From assembly GCA_029216955.1 (NCBI GenBank), contig JANAVB010002199.1, positions 14,755,417 through 14,819,416 of the forward strand: a stretch of DNA of 64,000 nucleotides, read 5' to 3'. Of the stretch, positions 36,501-48,592 are shown piece by piece. The position numbers and the translations under genes were made by a program. Every line of letters begins with the position of its first letter. Positions within the stretch are counted from its first letter, which is position 1. The notes under the pieces were generated by a model. The model searched no databases and was not told the origin of the DNA. It was given only the letters and a program-made list of their open reading frames with translations. The DNA is from Iris pallida (taxonomy: Eukaryota; Streptophyta; Magnoliopsida; Asparagales; Iridaceae).

Positions 36501-38569
36501 TAACTCCAAAATACCCTCCAAACGTAGTTACGGATAGAGTGAAACTCCATTTCCAACTCTACAAAATCTGATTAGTATTTTGTGAAACTGCATTTAAATC
36601 ACTTTATTCTCAATTATAAAAGGTTCCAGTACCACTTGTGAACTTACAAACCTCCGCCAACAAGTTACTCCAATTTTTCCTCTAGAGTAACATCTTAATA
36701 AACCCCAGTTCCAAAACTTCAAAATTGCAAACATGGTTCCAAACTAGACCTTAGGAAGGAGGCTCTATGAACAATCAAGCAATTGCAGCAGTGATTCCAA
36801 GTGTTTACGATTAGGGTAAAGTCAGGGTAGCCAAAATGGTGTTGATTCCAAGTCTAGCATCAAGATCTATAGATTCTTCTATATAAGTTTAGAGACTACA
36901 TCATCTTTCTGAGAGAACAGTTGCAAAGAAGTAAAACATCAAATTGGTCGCAAGCTACTTGTAATGGGAGCAATTCAAAGACACTATGAGCTAATTACGA
37001 GACCAAAGCTGTAACTTGGAAATCGGTACAGTTCTGAAACTCATATCGCTGCATGATAGTGGTAGCCTCAAGATGTAAGTTTCGGAGTCGTGAGCATACC
37101 ACTACACAATAATTAAAACATGGAACCATTGTGCTTAATTCCACCTCTAGAGTTAGGAAACTTCCGCTAAAACACGGATTAAAGAATCAAACTTAAATGG
37201 ACTTCAGAAGTCAAATGACAGTTCGAGGATTACAAATTCTTGCTAGAATGACCCGTCATTTGGATTCCGAAATACAAATCCAGACTGAAATTTGAAATCC
37301 ATGTTGGCTAACCCACCGTAAGTAGGGGAAATTTCGCTAATTAACTAGAGGATATGGACCTCAGGCAGAGCTAAGTGGAAGAGAAGGATTTAAATAGCCA
37401 ACCCAAAGAATTTGGGATAGTCTTTGTTGCCATTGTTGTGGATGTTGTTATTGTTGTTGATTAACTTTGAGTTAGTAACATCTACTATCAGACCGGCATA
37501 CAGCTCTTTCCCAATGAATGATTCCAAAAGCATTCCACTGATGAAAGATGCCATAAAGAAGTCACCAATCCGCTGCTCGCAAGCTTATTTCGTGGTTATA
37601 AGTGCTGAAGACCAAGCAAAAAATATACAACTAAGGCTGTGTTTGATTGGGCTTTTTTTTCATGGAAAATATTTCCATCACAAATTTTCCTCCAATTGTA
37701 GTGTTTGATAGCTTATATTTTCCATGGAATTACTTTCCAAAAAACTATCATTTTCCATATTTTTCTACATAATGGTGGAAAATGAAACCGGTCCAACCCA
37801 TAGGAAAATATCATTTTTCGTGGAAAATAACTATTTTTCGTAGAAAATACACAATCAAACGCACCCTAAGTATCAGTATCATCCATATAATCGGTCCACT
37901 AAACCTTGACTTGTGTTACAAAGCAAGCTGCAGAAATCAATAGAGAGTACAACGACTACCCCCGTCCAAACAAGCAAATACACCTTAACGATACCAATTA
38001 AGACATGCCCCTGATTTTTTTTTTCACTTTATATAATAACTCTTGAAAAAAAAACATTTAGAATAAATAAAATCAAGAATTACTAGCATTAAAGGGAAGT
38101 TGTCATAAAGGTGTCTCCTTTATAAACCGGATGATACCAAATTATACCGATCGACCAATTAATCATTACTAAAAAGGTGGCCACATGATTTTATTACCAA
38201 ACACAATAAAATCAAGTAGTTCAATAATTATTAGCAATTGGGAGAATTCGTGACAAAGTTGTCTCCTTTATAAGCCACCAAAATTTTTCCCGATCGACCA
38301 ATTAATTATTAAAAAAAATCCGTCCACACGATGTTACTAATAAACACACACAAAAATCATGAATTAATCATTATGTAACAGAAACAAATCATCAAAAATC
38401 AAACCAATAGTCCCAACTAAACTCATAATAATCCAACAATAATAATATTAATCAACAAAAAAAAAACGAAGATTACCGGAACCGTGACCTGCTGAACTCG
38501 GCTCTCGGCCGCGATGATCGCGCTCGCGGCGGCGTTCACCGTCTCCACGCTACTGCTCGCACCTCTCAT
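33542..38569 (-). CDS. Pro/Ser-rich protein of the At1g76660 / At5g52430-like family (two exons, complete)
   Basis: Exon 1 is 38477-38569 (starts MRGASSSVETVNAAASAIIA; donor GTAATC at 38471-38476). Exon 2 is 34744-33542, after the acceptor ATGGCAG. Joined they give 431 residues in frame, ending at TAA. Diagnostic blocks: SWGAFFNMYLCFGSQK after the junction, RINRAVLVPEP, then PPSSPASFLNSEPPS, ETQLVSPPVFSTFTTEPSTA and SPEVPFAQLLSP, with ELTAEEVAQFMEKQ further on. Relatives are often labelled hydroxyproline-rich glycoprotein, but there is no signal peptide here, so a cell-wall role is doubtful; the function is unknown. The single intron is 3.7 kb and carries a MITE at 37635-37866. The first five codons of the longer exon 2 frame (MFVWQ) are intronic. 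Confidence 0.85.
34745..38476 (-). other. Single 3.7 kb intron of the Pro/Ser-rich gene
   Basis: Donor GTAATC (complement of 38471-38476) and acceptor GCAG (complement of 34745-34748). Mostly AT-rich unique-looking sequence. The only recognised insertion is the MITE at 37635-37866. Confidence 0.75.
37635..37866. mobile_element. Tourist-like MITE, 232 bp
   Basis: Inverted ends GGCTGTGTTTGATTGGGC and, on the complement, GGGTGCGTTTGATTGTG. Flanked by TAA at 37632-37634 and 37867-37869. Confidence 0.85.
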
Positions 38570-38760
38570 CTCAGCGCAAATCTCAACAAAAATTCCACCA
38601 ACGAAACCCTTAATTCCAAGAACGAAACCCTAATTTCTTAGCTACGAAGAATGAATTATAGAGAGAAAGAGAGAGAGAGAGAGAGAGGATGACGACGGAG
38701 GAAGTAATATTTTTTTTAGAGGGGGGAGAAATATAAAGCTTTGTTAGGTCAAATTACGCA
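38570..38760 (-). promoter_or_regulatory. 5' UTR/proximal promoter of the Pro/Ser-rich gene
   Basis: Contains a (GA)n run at 38661-38689, which reads as a CT-rich tract in the gene's direction, and a telo-box AAACCCTAA at 38625-38633. Such CT and telo-box motifs are common in plant 5' leaders. The transcription start was not determined. Confidence 0.4.
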
Positions 38761-39945
38761 ATTAGCACTGTGTTAGTAAGCATTACGAGGAGGGGGATTG
38801 TTCATGGCAGGGCAGGGGCAGTTTCGGCATTCCGGCGCGCGTGGATATTTGAGCCTCGGTAGGTTCGGAGCTCGTGCGCCCGTGTTACGAGCACCACACG
38901 TGCGCGAGGGGGTGGGGCCCACCGCACCCCCTTCCCGCGCCTGACCTTTTTCCGTTGTGATGATATGCTGGCCTTGCGTTCCTACACCCACCAACATACG
39001 TCCAACCGAACCCGGGAAGTCACTTACCAACCTCAGTTACAGTAAAAGTCGCGCATTTTGTCTTAAGGATGTGGTAACCGTGATTTTTTTTTAATTTTAT
39101 TATTTTATCTCTCTACATATTAGCCCCTAAAAGAAATGGGTGCATAATTGGGTGTAGAAATATTTATTTCATTTATCCAATTGCCATCACGCTAACTTCC
39201 ACGCCTCTCTCTTCTGCGAGCCGTAACTATTATAGAAGTTGCGTATACATACAATATATGACACGCCATCCATGTCAGTGCTCCTACAAAGGCCCTCTCA
39301 CAACACACCCAGACTTGACCCTCTTCGCTGACATGCGGGCTCGGCATGCCACTGGATGAGTCCTCAGGATTACGTCGGTGAGCTTGCTGACGTCATTTCT
39401 TCCACCACCGCACACTAACCAGCCGTCCTTCTGTCCTTCGAGCTGCTTTGCCTGCGGATCAACTCTAACTAACATGTTCATGACTATTGTTGTAGGATAT
39501 CAGATCAGATCAGGACCCTTGATTTCATTAACTAACGTCCACGTCTTAAGCAGTGGCAAACACGTAAAAATCGACATATTAGAGCCTTCTTTAGTTGCAT
39601 CATTACCATTTTACTTTTCTTGTTTCTTTACATGCCGGTCGATATATCGGGTGTCTCGGATCTCCATATATGAGATTTATTTGCGGAATCAAAAATAATC
39701 TAATACGGAAGTGTACAAAAACTCTAATATTATAATGCAGCGTGGACACGACTCAAAATAATAATAATAAAATAAAACTACCGCGTACGAATCTTTTCAC
39801 GTATATAAGAAAAAATAATTTTGGAAAATTCTTTAACCACCTGAATATATAACAAAATCATAACATATATTCATATTCAGATTATATTTAGACCAAGCAC
39901 ATGTTATTATCTAACTAAATAGTAAATAAATACAAAAAATTCTAA

Positions 39946-40019
<74 letters not shown>

Positions 40020-41056
40020 CAAATTCTAATTAAAATATATTTTAATTATTTTAATATAATTTAGATTTTTGTCTAATTTTTTTAATAATATTATAGATTT
40101 GTTTATGAATGTGACTAATAGACTATGATAAGTTTGGATTGTAGTTATATTTTATGTTAATTTTGATTGGAGTATAAATGCAACTACACCACAAACAAAC
40201 TGTCCATTTATTTGGGAACTCAAAACATTTAATAAACCTAAGAGCATTTGAGCAAATATACATCCCTCAAACTGCAATCTAAATTAAAAAAAAAAATGTA
40301 CAATAATGACTCTCAGACCGAGAGAGAGGTACCGTGTGCTGAACCGAGAACCACGTGACGATTTTCTATTGGCCAAAATCTCCATGCTTTCTTCTAGTAA
40401 ACAGAGACAAGAAATACAATAGCAAATATAAGATTAACAAAAATAAGAGAAATACCTTGAATTTTGTAACTTAATTGGTGCAATACCATAATTTGGCAAT
40501 GAAAATGGTCACTTATTTAAAACATTAGTTGGTTATCTATGTAGTTGGGACCGCGCTCTCCGTACTCTCTTAAAACTTTTATGATCGTTCTATTTTATCT
40601 TAACTAACAATAAATAAGAGTAAAGTATATATATTTTTAAAATTTGAATATATAAATGATAATAATTAAAGTAAACATATATAATTTAATTATAATTTAT
40701 TTACTAAGTTGTGGGGTCAACTATTAGTCAATTATTAAAATAATTAAATAATAGAGAAGATAAGAGTTAACTAAGTGGAGATATATGTTCTAAATCATTG
40801 AATATTTTTTGGGTATTTTAATTTTGATAATAATATATTTTATAATTTTATTTTTGACAGAAGAATACGACTATTCTCTGTTGTATAGATGACAATGACG
40901 AGTCAACTTTTCATATCTTATAAAAAAAAAATTCATTACTGGAATATTTTGGTTCGTCTCATCCTAGTAGTTCAGAAGCATTTTACATTTGTACGCAAAA
41001 TCTTACAGGAATTTTCATGCTAACATTTGTAGAGCAGGTTGACTATCTATCGGTCA
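38761..41056. other. Gene-free AT-rich region
   Basis: A GC-richer block at 38790-39010 lies upstream of the Pro/Ser-rich gene. From 39050 the sequence becomes very AT-rich, including the long (TA)n at 39949-40017. I see no coding region, RNA gene or defined transposon end. Confidence 0.5.
39949..40017. repeat. (TA)n microsatellite, about 34 repeats
   Basis: Uninterrupted TA dinucleotide run. Confidence 0.97.
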
Positions 41057-41115
41057 CAGGGGCGGCCCGGAGGAGGGGCAAAGAGGGCTTGTGCCCTGGC
41101 CCCAAATCTCAAGGG

Positions 41116-41689
41116 TCATGGTGTTAAACGGTCCGGGCCGGGCCGGGCCGGCCCGCGGCCCAGAAACTTCGGGCTCGTCGGGCTTGGGCCGGGCCCAGCC
41201 TGGACCGGACGTGAATGCGGGCCGGGCCTGGCCCGGCCCGGTTAAAATTTTTCAAACCCAGCCCGGCCCAGTGGCCCGGGCGCTGGACGGGTCGGGCCGG
41301 GCCTGAGCGGGCCGGGTTTTGGCTGATTTTTTTTTTTTTCCATTTTTATCTTCTTAACCTATTATATAAGCTAATGTAGATTTTGAACACACAACAAACA
41401 AGGAAAACTGGTTATAGTAGTGGGTTTAAAACTCTAGTTTGGCATGTCTTAGGTTCGAATCCTACAACATACAAATATTTTTTCTCAAAAAAAAAAAAAA
41501 AAATTTCTTTACGGGTCGGGTCGGGCCGGGCCGGGCTCGGGCTGGGGGGGTGAGGCCCGACCCGACCCGTTCGGGAGTGGGGGGCCGGGCCGGTTCGGTC
41601 CAAAAGTGGTCCGGGCCGGGCTTTAAGGGGGACGGGCCGGTCCGGGCCTGGGTCGGGCTCGGGCTGGACCGGCCCATTGTACACCTTGA
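41116..41689. mobile_element. GC-rich hAT-like element, 574 bp, nested
   Basis: Ends TCATGGTGTTAAACGG and, on the complement, TCAAGGTGTACAATGG, followed by strings of GGCCGGGCC. Perfect 8 bp duplication CTCAAGGG at 41108-41115 and 41690-41697. The core (41340-41505) is AT-rich and holds a tRNA-like B box, AGGTTCGAATCC near 41451-41462, then a T-rich stretch. Open frames here are a by-product of the GC-rich repeats. Confidence 0.88.
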
Positions 41690-42104
41690 CTCAAGGGGCC
41701 CCAAATTTTTTTAGAAGTTAGTAATAATAATAAATAATAAAATATTATTATTTTGATTTCTTCTTCAAAATCCAAGGTCCAAAAAAAATCATTATGGCAA
41801 TTCAGCAAATAGGGCATGACGCATGAAAATTTAATAGTCATCCGACTCTTCAATTTCTAAGAAAAAACTAATCTTTCCGTCGCTTCAGATTTTCTTTTTG
41901 CATTTAAGAGAAAAAAATTCTTCACGTTGCTTCTGATTCTAAATGACCAGCAATAAGTTTTTTTTTTTTTTTGAATTGTACATTTTAATTCTCTCTTCAT
42001 TCTCTCTTTTGCTTATAATTGAAACAGATATTTCTAATTTTCTTTAATTTCTTCTGCTAGAATCCTTCACAAGGATTCTGCAATGCAAGATTACGCAAAG
42101 AAGG

Positions 42105-43710
42105 TGTAGTGCCCTGTCCCTACATCGTGCCCCGTCTCCGTCCACGGGGTGCGCGAGAAAGGAACACTGTCGCTATCGATTTGGTCGGGACCGATAGGTC
42201 GGAATCGGCCGAGTCGATCGAACGGGAACGGTTGAATTAAGATCCATTCCACGTTATGGAATGGCTTCTTCGGAACCAAGTCCCATATTCAGCGGGTTGC
42301 GCCTCGAGGATTGGCTCTGCGGCTGAGTCGGGAGAGACCTCCCGTTGCTCTGGTTTTCATGCCGCACTTGAATTGGCTTTGGCTTTCGTTTTCGTGAATG
42401 CTTTCGATGGGTTTTTCGTGACGCGTTTTCGAGCTCGCATTCATATCGAAATTCCTTGAAATACACAGTGTTCTAATCAGTTGCTTATGCGATTGCAGGT
42501 GATCGCGTAGGCGACGACAGCGCAGCCAACCGGTCGCTCGCTTGAAGCAAGCTAAGGCGAGTGGCTGACCTCCTTCGTCCCGTCCCTCTACTTCAAAAAC
42601 TCAACATGTGAAGTAAAATAAATGCTTGTCATAATAGTATAGAATCAATGAAATCGTGGCACGATACTTCACGAAACACTTGTTATCGAACTGTCGGTTT
42701 TGGAAATGAAAAACGTGCTTCCCTATGCAATTACACTTGGTCTATGCCAATCCAACGAATGAATCTATTAACGCTTATCGCAACGATACGGAAAAATGAG
42801 TAATTCAACTAAGTTCCAAAGAAAACGGTCATTGGACAACTTGTCGACAAGGTGAAGTTCCTCGAACGGTTGCCTCGGCCAAGGGACCGGTTCGGCCCGG
42901 GAGGAACGAGTGTAGCAGCGCCAACCCTTCATCGGCGCGAGTTATGCGGGCACTTTCGCACAGGGCTCGCTACCCGACGCGAAAGGGGCGTCGTCTAACC
43001 GAATGCTATAGTCCGCGATGGCTTGACATTGCCAGTGGCCTTTAAACCCCTATCACTACTTAACAGGTGCACGGGACACGGGATGAACATGATAGTTGCT
43101 TGCCTCAAAACATGTTAACATGCAAATCATACAGGATGGTTAGAAAGATCATTGAAATAGCTAGCAAACATGTTTATGAAACTTCTTGAATCAAATGCAG
43201 AGCTTGGATTTAATTAGCCATTCGCCAGTACATGTGTTTCGTGCTGATCCTCGCTCTTTGCAGGTCCCGCGAACCAGGAAGACGTTCGTGACTTTTGAAG
43301 CTTCGGCCGTGCGTCGAAGACTATCTCTCAGCGACTCCACATTTTGAAGGCTCTCGACAGTCCAAGGAAAATGACTCAGCGTCCCTCCCATCCAGGTCAA
43401 TGGAGTACTTGTGTATATTGAGGGATGTGTGCAATGTATGGAACGGCTATCTCATCGGCACTCTTTTGTAATCGAGTCATGTTGTAGCCCGCGCGGCAAT
43501 GAGTCTTGTGTCGGAGTCTGTAAAAAGATGTTCATTATTAATAAAGATCAAGTTTCCTTTACTCATTGTGTGTATCAATTTGTCTGCGTACTCTCTTAGA
43601 TCTCGTGTCTCGGATTACCTTATGACTTGGCCTTGTGCGATCGCAAATTAGGTTCGCACGGCATCACGTCCGGGGGACGACTATCGATTCGACGGAATCG
43701 GGACGTGACA
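42105..43710 (+). repeat. 5' LTR, 1,606 bp
   Basis: Starts TGTAGTGCCC and ends GGGACGTGACA. Lacks a 21 bp segment that the 3' LTR carries near 49769-49789. Confidence 0.93.
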
Positions 43711-43713
43711 TAA

Positions 43714-43725
43714 TGGTATCAGAGC
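43714..43725 (+). promoter_or_regulatory. Primer-binding site (initiator Met tRNA)
   Basis: TGGTATCAGAGC three bases after the 5' LTR, the usual primer complement in plant Ty3/gypsy elements. Confidence 0.85.
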
Positions 43726-43843
43726 ACGGCTTTACGTCCTTGGCCTCTCGTGTCGAATTCTAGTCTCCGACCGTTGACCTCGTGTCGATGAGAAGAGTTG
43801 TTCCATACGCTGAACCCAGGACATTTTCTGAAACTAACGAGAG

Positions 43844-46800
43844 TTGCCTTCCTTTTTCCCTGCAGTTACGGGAGCTCAGGCGGAAGACGAGACGAGCGCT
43901 TCGAGCGGCTCGAGTGCTTCTAGGCCCGAGCATTCCGTTAACCCAACGGGAATGACGCCTACTGTAGCCGGATCTTCCGGCGACCCGATGCAACGTATGC
44001 TGCAAATGCTTGAAATGCAGCAACGTCAAAACGAGCTCCATCGTCAGCAAGCAGAGGCTCGTCAGGCTCAATTTGAGAGTCGGTTCGAGGCTCAATTCAA
44101 GCTGCAGCAGCAGCAGCTGAATACCCTCCAGCAGATCGTACAGTCGGTCGTCGGCAACAACAACTCAACGATGACACCTGCCGTGACCCAGCCTGCGGTT
44201 CGATCCAACGAAGCCGAACCAGAGGCGCCCGTGCTCTCACCTGCAGCACCGAGAAGTTCCAACTTCGACGTGTCAAAGTTCACTAAAAGCTGCCGCACTT
44301 CCTTCAACGGCACAGAAGATCCCGCGGTGGCGATCGACTGGTTGGAGGAGCTGGAAGACAAGTTCGAGCTTCTGGATGTCGAGGACCCGAAGAAAGTCGC
44401 GTGTGCTCAACTATTACTTCGAATGAACGCGCACGATTGGTGGGCTGTGCAGAAGCGGGCTATTCGACGTGAAGACGAGACAGCGGCGATCTCATGGGCG
44501 ACATTCAGAAATGCGTTCGAGAACGAATATCTTTCTGCAGCCGTGCGACAGGAAAAAGAGAACGAGTTCATGCAGCTGACGCAAGGGAATATGACTGTAC
44601 GACAATATGCGGCCAAATTCAACAAACTGGCCAAGTTCGCTGGTGACTATCTACCTACTACTGCAAGCCGAGCAAAGCGATTCGTAGTGGGTCTGCGTTC
44701 CACTATCCGTGCACATGTCTCGGTGCCGGAATACAAAACTGTGGGCGAGGCACTCAACCACGCCATCCGTCTGAAGTCCGAGTATCCTCCTACTACTACC
44801 GGCGCTGTTAACTCTAATAACAAACGCCATAGTTATGCGGGAGGCAACAACGCACATAAGCGTCAACATCGCGGCAACCAGACGAAGGAACGGATGGTCT
44901 GCAATTTCTGCCACAAGGACGGGCACCTGGACACCGACTGCCGACTTAAGAACAGAGTCTGTTTCGCATGCGGCAAAAGAGATCATCTCGTAAGGGACTG
45001 TCCGGAAGCTACGTCGAGCCAGCGCCCACAACATCAACAAAACCGAGGCCAAGCACCTCGGGCTCCACCGACCGCACCACAGAATGGCCAAGACCGTCGC
45101 CCCAATGCCAAGGGCCGTGTCTACGCCATGACCCGAGACGAAGTGTTCGCATCTGACACAGTTGTGACAGGTATACTGCAATTCAATAATAAACCTGCTC
45201 GTGTATTGTTTGATTCAGGTGCCACGCATAGTTTCATATCGGCGGACTTCGTCGCCGAACACAAATTTCCCCTGACACCGCTCGGTCTTGAGCTTACTGT
45301 TAATATCCCGTCGGGCATACCACTAGCTGCGAATTTAGTCTGCGGAGACGGAATCATCTGTATAGGTGGTCAACAGGTCAGTCTTGATGCGATAGTTTTA
45401 GACATTAAAGACTACGACATCATTCTGGGGATGGATTGGCTCGGTCCGTGCAACGCAACCATAGACTGCGCTGAGAAGAAAGTCACTTTCCGCATACCGG
45501 GAGTGCCTGAATTCTGCTACTCGTGTGGTGAGGCGTCGCCGACCTGCATGGTGATCTCTGCGATATCTGCTCGACGGATGCTGCATTCCGGGTGCGAAGG
45601 CTATCTGGCTTCCGTTCGAGACATGCGACAGGATAGTGCAAACGCGGGTCAGACCGACGTTGTGGCAGAATTCCCCGATGTGTTCCCGGACGAGTTGCCC
45701 GGCATGCCGCCCGATCGAGAGATTGAGTTCACTATCGATACCTTCCCCGACACTCGACCGATCTCGAAGACCCCGTACAGAATGGCCCCTGCAGAGCTTA
45801 AAGAACTCAAGGTGCAGTTACAGGAATTGCTCGACAAGGGATTCATCCGACCCAGCGTCTCGCCGTGGGGAGCGCCCGTACTATTTGTCAAGAAGAAGGA
45901 CGGCTCTATGCGTCTTTGTATCGACTACCGCGAGCTGAATAAAGCCACCGTCCGGAACAAGTATCCCCTGCCCCGCATAGATGATCTGTTCGATCAGCTC
46001 CAAGGAGCCACGGTGTTCTCTAAAATTTATCTGCGTTCGGGTTATCATCAACTCAAGATCAAGCCGGACGATGTGCCGAAGTCTGCCTTCCGCACTCGAT
46101 ACGGCCATTACGAGTTCCTGGTAATGCCGTTCGGCCTAACGAACGCCCTGCTGCCTTCATGGATTTAATGAATTGGGTGTTCCGACCCTTCCTCGACAAG
46201 TTCGTAGTGGTCTTTATCGATGATATACTCGTCTACTCGAAGAATAAGCAGCAGCATACTGAGCATCTGCGGACCGTGCTTCAGACCCTTCGAGAAAATC
46301 AACTCTACGCGAAGCGAAGCAAATGTGAATTCTGGCTTAGCAGCGTCGCATTCCTCGGACACATCATTTCTGCTGAAGGCATTGCGGTCGACCCAAAGAA
46401 AGTTGAAGTCGTTGTCGATTGGAAGCGGCCAGCGTCCGTCGGCGAGATTCGAAGTTTCCTTGGCCTAGCTGGATACTACCGACGCTTCGTGAAAGACTTC
46501 GCGAAGATCGCATCGCCTCTGACTCGCCTCACCCAGAAAGGAGTCGCCTTTGAATGGTCAGACGACTGTGAAGTTGCGTTCCAAGAGTTGAAGCAGAGGC
46601 TCGTCTCGGCCCCGATACTCGCACTTCCAGAAGGGATTGAGGGTTTCCAGATATTTAGCGACGCGTCCGGTCAGGGCTTGGGGTGCGTGCTGATGCAGCG
46701 GAACAAGGTGATATCTTTTGCGTCCCGACAGCTAAAGCCGCACGAGAAAAATTATCCCACGCACGACCTGGAGTTAGCGGCGATTGTGTTTGCGTTGAAA

Positions 46801-48537
46801 TTGTGGCGCCACTATCTCTATGGTGTGGCGTGCACGATCTATACCGATCACAAGAGCCTCAAGTATCTATTCACGTAGAAGGAGCTGAACTTGCGGCAAA
46901 GGCGTTGGCTGGAACTAATCAAGGATTACGACTTGACTATCGACTACACGCTGGGAAAGGGAAATGTTGTGGCGGACGCTTTGAGTCGGAAGTACCTTGC
47001 CTCGTTATCCATCGACCCTCGACTGCTACGCGACCTTGAAGAGATGGGCATCGAGCTCCGAGTCAGATTCCGGAACGTGCAGTTGGCAAAGTTACAGTTG
47101 GAGCCGAGCTTGCTGAATAAGATCAAGACCGCTCAGACAGACGATTCGTACCTGAAGAAAGTGCGAGAGCTAATTTCGACAGGCAGGACAACCGACTTTG
47201 CGGAAGACGAAACCGGCGTGCTTCGATTGAAGGGTAGGCTATGCGTTCCGGACGATTCAGAACTTAGAAAGGAGATCCTGGCGGAGGTGCACTATGCGAA
47301 ATATACTTTGCATCCAGGCAGTACCAAAATGTATAAGGACCTCCGCACGACCTTTTGGTGGCACGGGATGAAGAGAGATGTGGCGCTCTTCGTGTCGCAA
47401 TGCATGGCCTGTCAGCAGGTGAAAGCTGAGCATCAGCGACCGGGCGGGGAGATGCAGAACCTCGCTATTCCCGAGTGGAAATGGAATCATGTCACTATGG
47501 ATTTTATTGTTGGCCTGCCGAAGACACCACGGGGGAACGACGCCATCTGGGTCATCGTCGATCGATTAACCAAGTCAGCGCACTTTATCGCCATCAAAGT
47601 TACTTGGAGCGTTGATCGCCTGGCGCAGATTTATCTTGACGAGATAGTACGGCTGCACGGAGTTCCAGTATCCATCGTCTCTGATCGGGATTCACGGTTC
47701 ATGTCGCGATTCTGGAGTAGCCTTCAGTCGGCACTGGGAACCAAGTTGCAGTTTAGCTCAGCTTACCATCCTCAGACCGACGGCCAAACGGAGTGCGTCA
47801 ACCAGATTCTTGAAGACATGCTACGGCTCTGCGCTATCGACTTCAAATCAAGCTGGGACGTCCACCTACCGCTGGCGGAATTTGCATACAACAATAGCTA
47901 CCAATCCAGCATCCAAATGGCGCCGTATGAAGCCTTGTACGGCCGGAAGTGCAGATCTCCTATTTGCTGGGATGAAGTCGGGGAACGGCAGATACTCGGC
48001 CCGGAGCTGGTAGAACAGACTGTAGAAAAGGTCAAGCTCATTCGGGAAAGATTAAAGACCGCACAGAGTCGCCAGAAAAGCTACGCGGACATTCATCGTC
48101 GACCACTGGAGTTTCAAGTAGGCGATCACGTATTCCTCAAGGTGTCGCCCATACGGGGAGTTAGTCGGTTCGGCGCGAAAGGAAAGCTGAGTCCGAGATT
48201 CGTTGGGCCGTTCGAAATACTTGAACGGGTCGCGCCAGTGGCCTATAAAATTGCCCTACCACCGGCGCTTGAAGGTGTTCACAATGTCTTCCATGTCTCT
48301 CAATTGCGGAAGTACGTGCACGACTCGAGCCACGTGGTAGATTTTGGCCAGCTGGAGCTAAAGTCTGACTTATCCTACGTTGAAGAACCAGTTCGAATCA
48401 TAGAACGCAAGGATAAGCTGCTGCGCAATCGAGCGATCCCTCTCGTCCGCGTCCTCTGGAAGAACCACTCGGTCGAAGAGTCGACGTGGGAGCTTGAATC
48501 GGAGATGAAGGATAAATTTCCTTCATTGTTCTCGTAG
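43844..48537 (+). pseudogene. Ty3/gypsy gag-pol polyprotein, three visible lesions
   Basis: The frame open from 43844 starts at a non-ATG codon; the first in-frame ATG is at 43952 and the true gag start is uncertain. Residues counted from 43844: Gln-rich coiled coil about 46-100, retrotransposon gag domain 140-315, zinc knuckles [14 protein letters not shown] (353-366) and [14 protein letters not shown] (373-386), protease DSG at 457-459, reverse transcriptase from about 640. Lesions: the catalytic Asp of RT motif A is Tyr (46028-46030); a one-base deletion near 46146-46148 shifts the frame; an in-frame TAG lies at 46876-46878. The [10 protein letters not shown] motif and RNase H follow in 46159-46875, then an H2C2/DDE integrase and a chromodomain-like tail to 48537. 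Confidence 0.9.
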
Positions 48538-48592
48538 AGGTAGGTTTCATCTTTAAGTTTCGAGGACGAAACTTTTTATTAGTTGGTTATGG

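Noticed and set aside
38773..39030. An 85-codon frame upstream of the Pro/Ser-rich gene.
   Set aside because: Located in a GC-rich promoter-like block, with no similarity or structure recognised.
41039..41714. Several overlapping open frames rich in Gly, Pro and Arg.
   Set aside because: They arise from GGCCGGGCC-type repeats in a non-coding hAT element.
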